From Chthoniobacterales bacterium (lineage in GTDB: Bacteria > Verrucomicrobiota > Verrucomicrobiia > Chthoniobacterales > UBA10450): a stretch of DNA of 64,000 nucleotides. A program made the position numbers and the translations under genes. Below the pieces are notes generated by a model. It was given only the letters and a program-made list of their open reading frames with translations. It did not search any database and was not told the origin of the DNA. How positions within the stretch are numbered: position 1 is the stretch's first letter; each line of letters opens with the position of its first letter. Shown here piece after piece: positions 17,557-26,098 of the stretch. The DNA lies in contig DATENU010000022.1 in NCBI GenBank assembly GCA_035274845.1, positions 248,001-312,000 on the forward strand, given 5' to 3'.

Positions 17557-18300
17557 TTAGTTGCCGCCCGCGGGGTTCCATTCGGCCCTGGCAGCCTCCA
17601 CTTCTGCGAGAAATCTCTCGTTTTGTTGAAGAAGATCGAACAGCTCTTCGCCGAGCGCCCGGCTCGCTCTTGAATCGCTGGGATAGTGCAGTCCGGCGAC
17701 CTCGCGCTCGCGTCCAATCTGTTCTCCAAAAGTCATCAACGCCTCCGCGTTCTGCGGAAACAGGAGCGAAAGCGTGCGGGCCACCATGTAACCTTGGAGG
17801 GCGTGACTGCTCGGATAGGCGGGATGAGCCGGCACTGGAATTGCCGGATGAAGCCGCGACTCGAGTTGATGCGGGCGCGCCCGATTGAAACGTTTCTTGG
17901 CGTGAAAAATCGCCAGCGACGAATCGATCTCGACATGTCTGAGCAACGCCTTGGTTTTGGGCGCCCGGCTTAGCTTTCGATGAGTCGCCGCCGCAAGAAT
18001 AGCAGCGCAAACGCCGTCGTAATCCAGGTGCTTCGTGATCATCCTCACCTGCGCGCCGGTCCGTTCCTGTTGCAGCCGCAAGAGTTCATCGAGCTCGGCC
18101 CGCGTCTCGGCCGAACTGTTTGCCGGGGGAGCCGGAACGGGCAAAGAGATCAGGACTTCGCGAGCCAGAAAATACGAGGGAAGATCGAGACGCGAGAGCG
18201 CCCATTTTCCCCATGCTTCGAATCGAATGTCATCGAGGGGTGGCGCGGCCAGGGCGGTAAGGAAAGATGAAACGAGAACCAGCCCGGAGAGGTAACGCAT
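17557..18300 (-). CDS. Secreted PAP2-family phosphatase
   Basis: A 247-residue exported protein (signal peptide 1-18, ending A-L-A-A) with the three acid-phosphatase/vanadate-peroxidase motifs: K-R-F-N-R-A-R-P near residue 133, Y-P-S-S-H near 165, and G-R-E-x-x-V-A-G-L-H-Y-P-S-D near 195-207, where the last His and Asp complete the catalytic set. This matches periplasmic class-A-type acid phosphatases rather than multi-pass lipid phosphatases, since no transmembrane helices follow the signal. Its ATG overlaps the stop of the upstream VanW-like gene (T-G-A-T-G), so the two are translationally coupled. The substrate is not evident. Confidence 0.85.
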   Translation of the reverse strand: MRYLSGLVLVSSFLTALAAPPLDDIRFEAWGKWALSRLDLPSYFLAREVLISLPVPAPPANSSAETRAELDELLRLQQERTGAQVRMITKHLDYDGVCAAILAAATHRKLSRAPKTKALLRHVEIDSSLAIFHAKKRFNRARPHQLESRLHPAIPVPAHPAYPSSHALQGYMVARTLSLLFPQNAEALMTFGEQIGREREVAGLHYPSDSRASRALGEELFDLLQQNERFLAEVEAARAEWNPAGGN

Positions 18301-19148
18301 CAGGGTTTATTGCGGAGCGCGGCCAACACTGACTCTTTGGGCCGATCCCGGCAGCTCCGCTCACCGCACGATAAACATGTCTTGCCGAGCTCGTCGTCGG
18401 CCAGAATTTCTCGAATGCTGTGGGCGACCACCTCGCGGACGCCGTCGATGGAACGAGTGACTTCAATCTCGCGACAACGCCGGCCTTCGCGGTGAACAAC
18501 CTGCGCCTTCGTTTCAAGTTCGGTGTGTGGTGCCGGTTCGTCGGCAAAGATGGCAAGGCGCAATTCATCTTTCGGCGAGATGGTCGCCGCCAGCCGCGCC
18601 CAACCGCGCGCCGGAGCGACCACCAGATCCACGTCGGGCCAGGCCACCGTCGCGTCGAGCGGCACGCTGCCGGGAGCAGGCGGCACGGCTTCGAGCGAGT
18701 GTCCGTGGCGCTCGATAATTTTCCAGCCCGCGCGCACCGCCAGTTCGAAGATCGCATTCGACAGCAGACACAATCCTCCGCCAATCGCGGGCGTGACACA
18801 GCCGCCGCGAAGTTCCATCCCCCAGGAAAATCCGCGGTTCTCACTGGCGCGGCCGAGGACTCGCCAGAACGAAAGTGGGCTCTGCGAGGTGAGCAACAAG
18901 CCGTCGAATTGAGGCACAGCCAGCTCGAGATTGCGGCGCTTCCCCTGTTCCAGCGCCGGATGTGCGAATCCGTCGGCGCGCGAAATCGGAACGATGATCT
19001 CTGCGACCTTATGTCCGTTGTCGTTCCGGCAATAAACCGGCTTTGGCCAACGGTTTGAAACCAGCCAATTCACCAGGCGCGCGGCGGAAAGCCCCGCTCG
19101 CCGCAACCGGTAATCGAGCACCTGAAGCGCACTCTTTGGCCGTCTCAT
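18300..19148 (-). CDS. VanW-family protein with extra C-terminal cysteine cluster
   Basis: A 282-residue protein matching the VanW family through S-F-W-R-V-L-G-R at about 93-100, then E-N-R-G-F-S-W-G-M-E-L-R-G-G, and the hallmark T-P-A-I-G-G-G-L-C-L-L-S-N-A, followed by a histidine-containing strand (E-R-H-G-H-S). VanW proteins occur in glycopeptide-resistance clusters and many other contexts; their biochemical role is unresolved. The last 25 residues carry C-L-S-C-G-E-R-S-C, three closely spaced cysteines that could bind metal or form disulfides. No vanA/H/X genes are nearby, so resistance should not be inferred. It is coupled to the downstream PAP2 gene. Confidence 0.82.
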   Translation of the reverse strand: MRRPKSALQVLDYRLRRAGLSAARLVNWLVSNRWPKPVYCRNDNGHKVAEIIVPISRADGFAHPALEQGKRRNLELAVPQFDGLLLTSQSPLSFWRVLGRASENRGFSWGMELRGGCVTPAIGGGLCLLSNAIFELAVRAGWKIIERHGHSLEAVPPAPGSVPLDATVAWPDVDLVVAPARGWARLAATISPKDELRLAIFADEPAPHTELETKAQVVHREGRRCREIEVTRSIDGVREVVAHSIREILADDELGKTCLSCGERSCRDRPKESVLAALRNKP

Positions 19149-19364
19149 GTCGATATTACGTTCTGCACGGGCGGACTCTCATAAATATCGCATGGTGGCG
19201 CCGCGGTCGATCTCTCCGCGAGAGCAAACCCGTCGCCGAGAATACAAAGGCCGGGATAAGAACTGATGAGCGCGTCATTTGCCATAAATGTTCCGGCGGC
19301 CAGGTCCTTGCCAAGAGCAAATGTGCGGGCTTTCCTTTTTGATTCGTTCGAATAGAAAACGTCC

Positions 19365-20222
19365 ATGGAATTGGCGGAAGCCGGCGCGTGGTTGGAGTCG
19401 CCCGGGCGCGAAAAGATTCTCCTCCAGGGCAATTGCTCATTAGGTCGCTCGCCCAGCAACCGTGTCGTGATCGAGTCGCCCAAGGCGTCGCGCCGCCATT
19501 GCATCATCAACCTCCAGAACGTCGGCGAATTCTGGCTCATCGATCTCGGCAGCAGCAACGGCACCTTCCTGAACAAACGCCGGGTCCATCAGCCGGTCCG
19601 CCTTTGCGATATGGACCAGATCACCGTCGGCGACGCGCCGTTCACTTTTCGCCAGCCGGAAGAGATCACGAGTGAGCTGCGCACAACCATCGCGCAGCAA
19701 ACTATTCGGGAGACGGCCAACATCGCCGTCTGGATGCTGGTGGCCGATATCGAGAATTTCACGCCGCTGAGCCGGAGCATGGTGAGCGATAAGCTCGCGT
19801 TGCTCGTCGGCTCATGGGTCGCGGGCTGCAAATCAATCGTCGAGGAGCACAAAGGCGAGATCGATAAATATCTCGGCGACGGTTTCCTCGCCTACTGGCA
19901 CGAGGACGAGAAAGGCGCCGAAAACGTGGCGGCCGCGTTAAAGAAGCTGAAGGAACTCCAGAAGGTCGAGCCGCGTTTTCGGCTCGTGTTGCATTATGGC
20001 CTGGTTTCGAGCGGGGGCTTGCGTTCGATGGGCGAAGAGAGCCTCATCGGCAAGGAAGTGATCTTTGTTTTCCGGATGGAAAAACTGAGCGGCTCGTTGG
20101 GCATTCATCTTCTGGCCAGCGAAGCCGCGCAAAAAAAACTGGGCGATTTGCTGCCCGCCCAGCCGGCGGGGAGCCATGAGCTAAAGGGCTTCGACGGCCG
20201 GTTCGAGTTTTTCAAGCTGTAG
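19365..20222 (+). CDS. FHA domain - class III adenylate/guanylate cyclase
   Basis: A 285-residue soluble signalling protein. Residues about 18-92 form an FHA phosphothreonine-binding domain (G-R-S-P-S-N-R, S-R-R-H, G-S-S-N-G-T-F-L-N). Residues about 120-285 form a class III cyclase catalytic domain with the metal-binding V-A-D-I-E-N-F-T and the G-E-I-D-K-Y-L-G-D-G-F-L-A-Y second-aspartate motif. This looks catalytically competent, though I cannot tell ATP from GTP specificity. An FHA partner suggests regulation by a Ser/Thr kinase, and one (20918-22489) lies about 700 bp downstream on the other strand. Class III cyclases usually act as dimers, so FHA binding could control dimerisation or location. 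Confidence 0.88.
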   Translation: MELAEAGAWLESPGREKILLQGNCSLGRSPSNRVVIESPKASRRHCIINLQNVGEFWLIDLGSSNGTFLNKRRVHQPVRLCDMDQITVGDAPFTFRQPEEITSELRTTIAQQTIRETANIAVWMLVADIENFTPLSRSMVSDKLALLVGSWVAGCKSIVEEHKGEIDKYLGDGFLAYWHEDEKGAENVAAALKKLKELQKVEPRFRLVLHYGLVSSGGLRSMGEESLIGKEVIFVFRMEKLSGSLGIHLLASEAAQKKLGDLLPAQPAGSHELKGFDGRFEFFKL

Positions 20223-20223
20223 C

Positions 20224-20320
20224 GGCGTTATTAGCGCCAACGGCGCGCTTTCAACGCTAGAAAACCCTGGGGCGTTGCCCCAGGCTTTTGTGACGTCGCG
20301 CCTTTGGCGCTGAAAAAATG
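20224..20320. repeat. Intergenic hairpin element, CCTGGGGC family
   Basis: Contains the perfect palindrome CCTGGGGC-GTT-GCCCCAGG at 20266-20284, flanked by TTAGCGCCAACGGCGC on the left and GCGCCTTTGGCGCTGAA on the right, which can pair with each other. The same parts recur at 34773-34887. It lies between the convergent FHA-cyclase and secreted-protein genes. Confidence 0.8.
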
Positions 20321-20332
20321 CGGCAGGCGTCG

Positions 20333-20914
20333 CTATTTCGCCCGGCGATAGACCAGGCCGTTTGGGTCGTTGACCCGGGTCAACTGGTCGCCTTCCACTT
20401 TGTAAACCGCGGTTTCAGCCATCGGGGAGCCGAATCCTTCGACGACGGAATTCGGGACACTCTTCGGCGCCCAATCGGAGAGCTGACCTGGACTCCACTG
20501 GATCGTAATGCTGGTGCCTTGCTCCGTGCAGGCGACGGAATTGTAAGTCCAGCGGCGCTGCAGTTCGGAAACCGAAGTATAGAACGGCTTATCCGGCGTC
20601 GAGACGTTCGTCGTGTCCAGCGTCCTGCTCGCTCTTCCGTCCTTTATTATCATGGTGAACGTGCGGTTGATCGTCTGCTGGTTCTCGGGATTGGTCTTTG
20701 ATTGGGTCGCGAGCCAGGTGCCGTCGAAAAGCTTCTTCGGCTGGCGATTCGACTGCTGCCGCGGCTGTGGCTGCCGCCTCGGCTGAGGTTGTTGCTGTCG
20801 ATTGCGCGCCGCCTGGTCGACGAACGCGCGCACGATTGTGTCGATCTGCGCTTCGACGGTGAGCGCCGTGGCCAGGAGGGCCACAATCGCGACGAGATAT
20901 TTGGTCCGTGTCAT
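20333..20914 (-). CDS. Small secreted protein of unknown function
   Basis: A 193-residue protein with a signal peptide (cleavage likely after V-E-A at about 22). A Gln/Arg/Pro-rich low-complexity stretch follows at about 38-62, then a compact C-terminal part of about 130 residues beginning K-K-L-F-D-G-T-W that looks like beta-strand sequence, perhaps a small barrel. I do not recognise a named family. It starts 3 bp after the Ser/Thr kinase gene on the same strand, so it is almost certainly in that transcript and may be an envelope partner or target of the kinase. The basic low-complexity region could interact with nucleic acid or peptidoglycan; this is speculative. Confidence 0.65.
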   Translation of the reverse strand: MTRTKYLVAIVALLATALTVEAQIDTIVRAFVDQAARNRQQQPQPRRQPQPRQQSNRQPKKLFDGTWLATQSKTNPENQQTINRTFTMIIKDGRASRTLDTTNVSTPDKPFYTSVSELQRRWTYNSVACTEQGTSITIQWSPGQLSDWAPKSVPNSVVEGFGSPMAETAVYKVEGDQLTRVNDPNGLVYRRAK

Positions 20915-20917
20915 GGA

Positions 20918-22489
20918 TTAACCTCCAGTGAAGTCATTGAATGGAACGACTGGCGCCGCATTCGTTGCATCTTGATTAACAGGCGGCTTCGGCGGCGTCG
21001 ACGGGCCGGGCCTCACGTCGCTCTTGAACGGGTTGACGTCCTTGGCGGTGTTCGCCATGCCGCTACCGCGGACCAGAACAATCGTGCCGAGATCGACGAA
21101 CTGTCCCGGTTTCACCTCGACCTCGCGCTCGACCGGCTCGTAACCATCCAGCGAAATGCGAAGCGGATACTTCCCGGCCTTGATTCCCTTGAAGGTCACC
21201 GGACTCTTGCCGGCCTCCATTCCACCGAGGGTCACCGTCGCACCCTTCGGGGTCGTCTTCAGAATTACCCCGCCGAGCGCGCTTTCGTCAGGGGCAGCGC
21301 CAACCGCCGGCAGGGTCGAAGCCGGTGCGGTTGACGTTGGAGTCACCGCCGTGGTCTTCGGCGTCGATTTTTTCGCGACGAAATACCAGATCCCAAGGGC
21401 GACCAGGAAAAAGAACACCAGTGCCCCCACCCCGCCGAGGATAAGGGCGAGCTTCCCGGCACTCAGGCCGCCGGTTTTTGGAAGAGGCGGCAACGTGCTG
21501 GTTGTCGCCGTTCCTGGCGAGACCGACGGGGTAGGAACGGGAACGGGAACGGTAGCCATCGTCGGGGGCTGAATGGCGCGGGCCGCGCGGACGGTTTTCG
21601 GCGAGGCGATCTCGAGCCGTTCCGCGATTTCCACGAACGATTGCGGCCGGCGCGCGGGATCCTTGGCCAGACACGAAGCGATGACCTTCTCCCAGGTGTC
21701 GTCAATCATCTCGCCTTCGACTTCGAGGTCCTTGCGGCGTTCCCCCATGAGCGGCGGAATTTTTTCCCGAATCTGCCGGTCGACGTTGCCTGAGGAGAAT
21801 GGAGGTTTGCTCGTGATCAACTCATACATCGTCGCGCCAAACGAATAGATGTCGTCGGCCGGTGTGCCCCGCTCGCCATCGAGCTGTTGCGGGCTCATGA
21901 AGACCAGGGTGCCGCTGCGCCCCCGCTCCATCGTCAGCATGCTCACCGAATCGCTCAGGCTGCGCGAGATGCCGAAGTCAGAGACCTTCAGGTCGCCCCG
22001 CTGATTCACCATCAGGTTTGCCGGCTTGAGATCGCGATGAATGATGCGCGCGTGGTTATGCGCATAATCGAGCGCATCGCAAAGCTGGCTGGTCCATTCC
22101 TCCAGCTCATGCGGCTCAAAGACCTTGTGTTGCTTGTCGGCGCGTAAATTCGAAAGCGTATCGCCGTCGATGTATTCCATCGAGATACAGCCCGACTGTT
22201 CGCTGTGCACAAAATCGTAAATGCGAACGATGTTCTTGTGGGTCAGGTCGAGGCTGCGGCGGGTCTCACGTTTCATGTCGCCCAGCACCGCGCGGTCGTG
22301 CACGATCAGCTCCGGCAGGAATTTCAGGGCGACATTACGCTCCAGCTCGTCATCGCGCGCCAGCCAGACGACGCCCATGCCGCCTCGGCCAAGCGTTTTG
22401 ATCAGGGTGTAACGGCTAAAGACTTTCTGGCCGCTGTTAAAATCGCGGATCGTAACGTCCAACCCGGGGGCGGGTGCCTCGCCACTCAT
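20918..22489 (-). CDS. Transmembrane Ser/Thr protein kinase with PEGA domain
   Basis: A 523-residue Hanks-type kinase. The glycine-rich loop G-R-G-G-M-G-V-V-W lies near residue 34, followed by the catalytic lysine in V-A-L-K-F-L, H-R-D-L-K-P-A-N near 150, D-F-G near 171 and a normal activation segment ending S-P-Q-Q. After the kinase (to about 295) comes a Pro/Thr-rich linker, one transmembrane helix (about 345-368), another Thr/Pro linker, and an extracytoplasmic PEGA domain (about 415-462, with P-K-G-A-x-V-x-L-G-G and G-Y-E-P-V-E-R-E-V-E-V). PEGA domains are surface or wall-associated sensors or scaffolds. The kinase could phosphorylate threonines read by the nearby FHA-cyclase, an inference from proximity. 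Confidence 0.92.
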   Translation of the reverse strand: MSGEAPAPGLDVTIRDFNSGQKVFSRYTLIKTLGRGGMGVVWLARDDELERNVALKFLPELIVHDRAVLGDMKRETRRSLDLTHKNIVRIYDFVHSEQSGCISMEYIDGDTLSNLRADKQHKVFEPHELEEWTSQLCDALDYAHNHARIIHRDLKPANLMVNQRGDLKVSDFGISRSLSDSVSMLTMERGRSGTLVFMSPQQLDGERGTPADDIYSFGATMYELITSKPPFSSGNVDRQIREKIPPLMGERRKDLEVEGEMIDDTWEKVIASCLAKDPARRPQSFVEIAERLEIASPKTVRAARAIQPPTMATVPVPVPTPSVSPGTATTSTLPPLPKTGGLSAGKLALILGGVGALVFFFLVALGIWYFVAKKSTPKTTAVTPTSTAPASTLPAVGAAPDESALGGVILKTTPKGATVTLGGMEAGKSPVTFKGIKAGKYPLRISLDGYEPVEREVEVKPGQFVDLGTIVLVRGSGMANTAKDVNPFKSDVRPGPSTPPKPPVNQDATNAAPVVPFNDFTGG

Positions 22490-22545
22490 GCCGCGAAGCT
22501 AGCGGAACGAAAAATCGCATAAAGAATAAAATCAGGCCCAGGGTC

Positions 22546-22610
22546 GCCTCTTTTCTACACGAAATCACGTAAGATTAAGCTTGGCTTATTGATGCCTGCC
22601 GCATAAAAGG
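22546..22610 (+). promoter_or_regulatory. Conserved promoter block, copy 1 of 3
   Basis: A CGAAATCACGTAAGATTA box (22560-22577) is followed by TTGGCT (22581-22586), a 16-nt spacer and ATAAAA (22603-22608), resembling -35/-10 elements. All three delta-60 genes have this block. Just upstream, 22546-22554 (GCCTCTTTT) matches only the right half of the terminators found at copies 2 and 3. Confidence 0.7.
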
Positions 22611-22626
22611 GGGCCAGAGGCACCCC

Positions 22627-22737
22627 ATGCCCTACCCGATTCCCCGACGATTGTTTCAGCGTCCGCTTCGCGCAGAAGTGAGACTGTCAGTGCTGCCCCC
22701 GGACGAACCCGGCACCGGCGCTCCGCCGTCTGCCTGA
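22627..22737 (+). CDS. Candidate leader peptide upstream of delta-60 protein A
   Basis: A 36-codon open frame (starts M-P-Y-P-I-P-R-R) in the transcribed leader between the conserved promoter and the first delta-60 gene. Its middle P-L-R-A-E-V-R-L-S-V-L-P is matched by P-L-R-G-E-V-R-L-T-V-L-P in the leader of the third paralog (29576-29701), with several differences at third codon positions. It ends 15 bp before the main start codon. It may be a translated regulatory leader or simply conserved untranslated sequence; the second paralog lacks it entirely. Confidence 0.3.
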   Translation: MPYPIPRRLFQRPLRAEVRLSVLPPDEPGTGAPPSA

Positions 22738-22752
22738 CTCACTACACCGCAT

Positions 22753-25700
22753 ATGAAATCAACAATCTCGCGAATTGCCGCCGTTAGTCTGTTGTTCGGG
22801 GCCCTGGCGACCGGCATCATGGCCTTCACCTTAACCAGGAACGCCATCGACTCACCGGGTCGCCCGCTCGTCCAGGAACCGTCCGGCACGATCGAGACAG
22901 ACGGCACCCTCGATTCGACCTTCAACGCAGGAAAATTCACCAACGGACTGGTGTTGGCCTCGGCCTTGCAGGCTGACGGCAAACTCTTCATCGCGGGCCA
23001 ATTTTCAGAGGTGCATGGCGTCGCCCGTCCCGGTATTGCTCGTCTGAATGTGGACGGGACACTCGACCTGTCGTTCAACCCTGCCCTCGGTCCCGAGACC
23101 GGCATCCCTGCTATCGCCCTCCAACCGGATGGGAAAATTATCATCGCCGGATCTTTCCCGACTGGAGTTAACCGCCAGGGGATTGCCCGGCTCAATAGCG
23201 ACGGGTCGCTCGACACCGGCTTCGATCCGGGGCGCACCCTCTCGTTCTCTGCCGACGATGGCGGCACTGGCAGCGGGGCCGGCGCGAACGTATTCGCGAT
23301 TGTCCTGCAGCCCGATGGGAAGTTGGTCGTTTTCGGTCAATTTTTCTTTATCATCACCGGACCGGGCACGAATGTCCCCCGTTCCTGCGTCGCCCGGTTC
23401 AATAGCGATGGAACGTTCGATCCCTCGTACAATCCGGGGAGCGGCGCGCTGCAAAGCGACGCGTCGTTCAACACAAACGTATCTCACGCCGCGCGGCAGA
23501 ACCTGGCTGCTAACGCTGGAAAGATCGTCATCTCGGGACGCTTCGATACGTTTGACGGGCATCCCGTTCCGGGCCTCGCCCGGATGAACGCCGACGGGAG
23601 TTTCGACTCCACCTTTACCCCGGGCACCGCGGTGGATGCCGGGACCGGTTCGATCTCAGGTCTTTTCGCGCAAGCGGACGATCAGATCCTTGCCTTTGGC
23701 TACTTCGACTCATTCAGCGGGGCCGCGCGCCATAGTATCGTGCGTTTGGACGCCACCACTGGAGCCGTCGATAACGGGTTTAGCACCGAGGAATTCGAGG
23801 GGTATAACTACGACGCTTTGATCGATGCCATGGCCCAGCAGCCAGATGGCAAGTTAATCGCGGTTGGAGAATTTCATTCGTTAGGCTCTGCGACCGTAAA
23901 CAATGTGGCCCGGCTCGAAACCAATGGCGCTCGCGATGCCACTTTCGGCGGGACCGGGGCCGGCCCCTCCGCCGAGCAGGTATACACGGCACTTGTCCGG
24001 CCAAGTGACGGCAAGATTTTTTTCGGGGGGTATTTTTCGACCTTCGGTGGCCAGGTCCGTAACAACATAGCCTGGGCTAATCCCGATGGGTCCGTGGACA
24101 CAAGCTTCGCCGGTCTGGGCGGAGCGACGGAGTATCAGCCCAATATCTGGACCCTCGCGACCCAGGCGGATGGCAAGGTTATCATGACCGGCGTTTTCAG
24201 CTCCCACGATGGAGTCCCGCACAACAATGTCCTCCGCGTAAATCCGGATGGCACGGTTGACTCGTCTTTCGACGTCCACACTGACCGGTCGACGCGCGCC
24301 CTGCTCATTCAACCGGATGGGAAAATTCTGATCGCTGGATTTTTTGGCGAAGTGAACGGCGTGCCCATGCCGCGAATTGCCCGGCTCAACCCCGATGGAA
24401 CCCTCGATCCCTCTTTCAATCCTGGGTCGGGACCGGACAGATATTACATTCGCGCACTGGCGCTGGATGCGGCGGGAAATATTTATGTCGGTGGAGAGTT
24501 CTCCGCGTTCAACGGAGCACCGCACACCGGCTTGGTGAAACTAACTCCGACGGGAGCGGTTGATAATGTTTTTAGTCCAGCTAATGCAGGGCCGTTTGAT
24601 CTTGTTAATTTGGTCACTTCGATGACCCCCCCAGACAGCAGCGGTCATATCGTCATCGGCGGAAGTTTCAGAACCTACAACGGAACGAATACTCGCGGGA
24701 TTGCTCGGTTCGATTCAACGACCGGCGCGATTGATTCCGCCTTTAACGCCGGCGGCGCGGGTTTCAATAGTGGCACTGTCTATGCCGTGCGCCAGGCTCC
24801 GGACGGAAAATATTACGTGGGCGGCTCCTTCAGCTCCTACAATGGCGTCGCGCGACGGGGGATCGCTCGCCTCAACAGCAATGGATCACTCGACACCACT
24901 TTTTCGGGGCCCTTCGTGTCGGGAGACACCGTGTATGCCCTCGCGCTCCAAAATGGAAAAGTCTACGCCGGCGGATCCAAGGCCCCGGGTTCTGCTGGTA
25001 TCTTTGTCCGCCTAACAGATACCGGGGCGGTGGATTCGAGTTTGGTTACTGGAACAGGGTTTGAGATTTCTCCCACGAATCTTTACCACGGATTCCCCAC
25101 GAAGATCTCCGCTTTGACCGTTCAGGCAGACGGCAAACTCCTCGTCGGAGGAATCTTTAATCGGTACAACGGCACCGCTCTCAGCTGCCTCGCCCGGCTG
25201 ACGGGCCCTGCCCTCCCCACGCCTACACCAGCGCCCAGTCCAGGCCGGGCCTTGAACCTATCGACGCGCATGCTGGTGCAGAGCGGCGACAACGTCGGCA
25301 TCGGCGGGTTCATCATAACGGGTGGTCCGAAGCAGGTGCTGCTCCGGGGCATCGGACCGTCGCTCGCGCAATTCGGTGTGCAAAATTTCCTGGCTGATCC
25401 CGTAATGGAACTCCACGGACCCGCCGGCTTTACGACGGTCACCAACGACAATTGGAGAGACAGTCAGGATGGTGGCCTGGCGATCATGGGTACTGGCCTC
25501 GCGCCCACCAATGACTTGGAATCAGGCATCCTGGCAACGCTAGATCCAGGCGCCTATACGGCCATCGTGAAAGGCAACAATAACACCTCCGGCGTGGGCC
25601 TGGTCGAAGTTTACGATCTGGGTTCGGCAGCCTCCCAACTGGCGAATATCAGCACGCGTGCCTTTGTCAGCACCGCGGATAACGTCATGATCGGCGGCTT

Positions 25701-25989
25701 CATCCTTGGTGGAGGCGGCAACAGCCACATCGCAATCTACGCAGTCGGGCCTTCGCTGGCAGGGAGTGGAGTTGGCGGGGCATTAGCCGACCCGACGCTC
25801 GAACTCCGTGACAGCAGCGGCGCCATTGTGGCTTCGAATGATAATTGCGGAAGCATTACCATCCACCCTCTCGACCCGGCCGAAGCCTGCATTGACATCT
25901 CGCTTCCACCCGGCGCTTTCACTGCCATCCTGGCTGGAAAGAACGGCGGCACCGGAGTCGGCCTCCTCGAAATATACAACCAGCAATAG
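22753..25989 (+). CDS. Giant secreted delta-60-repeat protein A with two C-terminal NISTR domains
   Basis: A 1,078-residue exported protein with a signal peptide at 1-25. Residues about 45-815 are tandem delta-60 repeats, each with the pattern A-L-Q-x-D-G-K-x-x-I-x-G-x-F followed about 30 residues later by R-x-N-x-D-G-(T/S)-x-D-x-x-F-x-P. This repeat is expected to build beta-propeller or solenoid structures in surface proteins. A short Pro/Thr linker (about 818-828) leads to two copies of the ~120-residue domain I call NISTR (from about 832 and 962). The second has a cysteine pair (N-D-N-C-G, A-E-A-C). It is the first of three tandem paralogs. Its propeller is closest to protein C and its tail closest to protein B, a mosaic. 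The ligand is unknown. Confidence 0.85.
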   Translation: MKSTISRIAAVSLLFGALATGIMAFTLTRNAIDSPGRPLVQEPSGTIETDGTLDSTFNAGKFTNGLVLASALQADGKLFIAGQFSEVHGVARPGIARLNVDGTLDLSFNPALGPETGIPAIALQPDGKIIIAGSFPTGVNRQGIARLNSDGSLDTGFDPGRTLSFSADDGGTGSGAGANVFAIVLQPDGKLVVFGQFFFIITGPGTNVPRSCVARFNSDGTFDPSYNPGSGALQSDASFNTNVSHAARQNLAANAGKIVISGRFDTFDGHPVPGLARMNADGSFDSTFTPGTAVDAGTGSISGLFAQADDQILAFGYFDSFSGAARHSIVRLDATTGAVDNGFSTEEFEGYNYDALIDAMAQQPDGKLIAVGEFHSLGSATVNNVARLETNGARDATFGGTGAGPSAEQVYTALVRPSDGKIFFGGYFSTFGGQVRNNIAWANPDGSVDTSFAGLGGATEYQPNIWTLATQADGKVIMTGVFSSHDGVPHNNVLRVNPDGTVDSSFDVHTDRSTRALLIQPDGKILIAGFFGEVNGVPMPRIARLNPDGTLDPSFNPGSGPDRYYIRALALDAAGNIYVGGEFSAFNGAPHTGLVKLTPTGAVDNVFSPANAGPFDLVNLVTSMTPPDSSGHIVIGGSFRTYNGTNTRGIARFDSTTGAIDSAFNAGGAGFNSGTVYAVRQAPDGKYYVGGSFSSYNGVARRGIARLNSNGSLDTTFSGPFVSGDTVYALALQNGKVYAGGSKAPGSAGIFVRLTDTGAVDSSLVTGTGFEISPTNLYHGFPTKISALTVQADGKLLVGGIFNRYNGTALSCLARLTGPALPTPTPAPSPGRALNLSTRMLVQSGDNVGIGGFIITGGPKQVLLRGIGPSLAQFGVQNFLADPVMELHGPAGFTTVTNDNWRDSQDGGLAIMGTGLAPTNDLESGILATLDPGAYTAIVKGNNNTSGVGLVEVYDLGSAASQLANISTRAFVSTADNVMIGGFILGGGGNSHIAIYAVGPSLAGSGVGGALADPTLELRDSSGAIVASNDNCGSITIHPLDPAEACIDISLPPGAFTAILAGKNGGTGVGLLEIYNQQ

Positions 25990-25994
25990 CCTGA

Positions 25995-26026
25995 AGAGGC
26001 GTGCGTTGGACCTGGCCTCTGTTTTC
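25995..26026 (+). terminator. Rho-independent terminator after delta-60 protein A
   Basis: Stem AGAGGC (25995-26000) / GCCTCT (26015-26020) followed by GTTTTCT. An equivalent hairpin follows the second paralog. Confidence 0.65.
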
Positions 26027-26029
26027 TAC

Positions 26030-26080
26030 GCGAAATCACGTAAGATTAGCGTTGGCTTATTAATGCCGCTCGCATAAAAG
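26030..26080 (+). promoter_or_regulatory. Conserved promoter block, copy 2 of 3
   Basis: Same CGAAATCACGTAAGATTA box, then TTGGCT (26052-26057), 16-nt spacer, ATAAAA (26074-26079). Only about 19 bp separate the -10-like element from the ATG at 26099, so the ~150-bp leader of the other two copies is missing here. Confidence 0.7.
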
Positions 26081-26098
26081 CAGTCCGGTGGCGCGCAC

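Noticed and set aside
18300-19148. Vancomycin-resistance locus
   Set aside because: Only a VanW-like gene is present; no vanH/A/X or VanR/S genes lie nearby.
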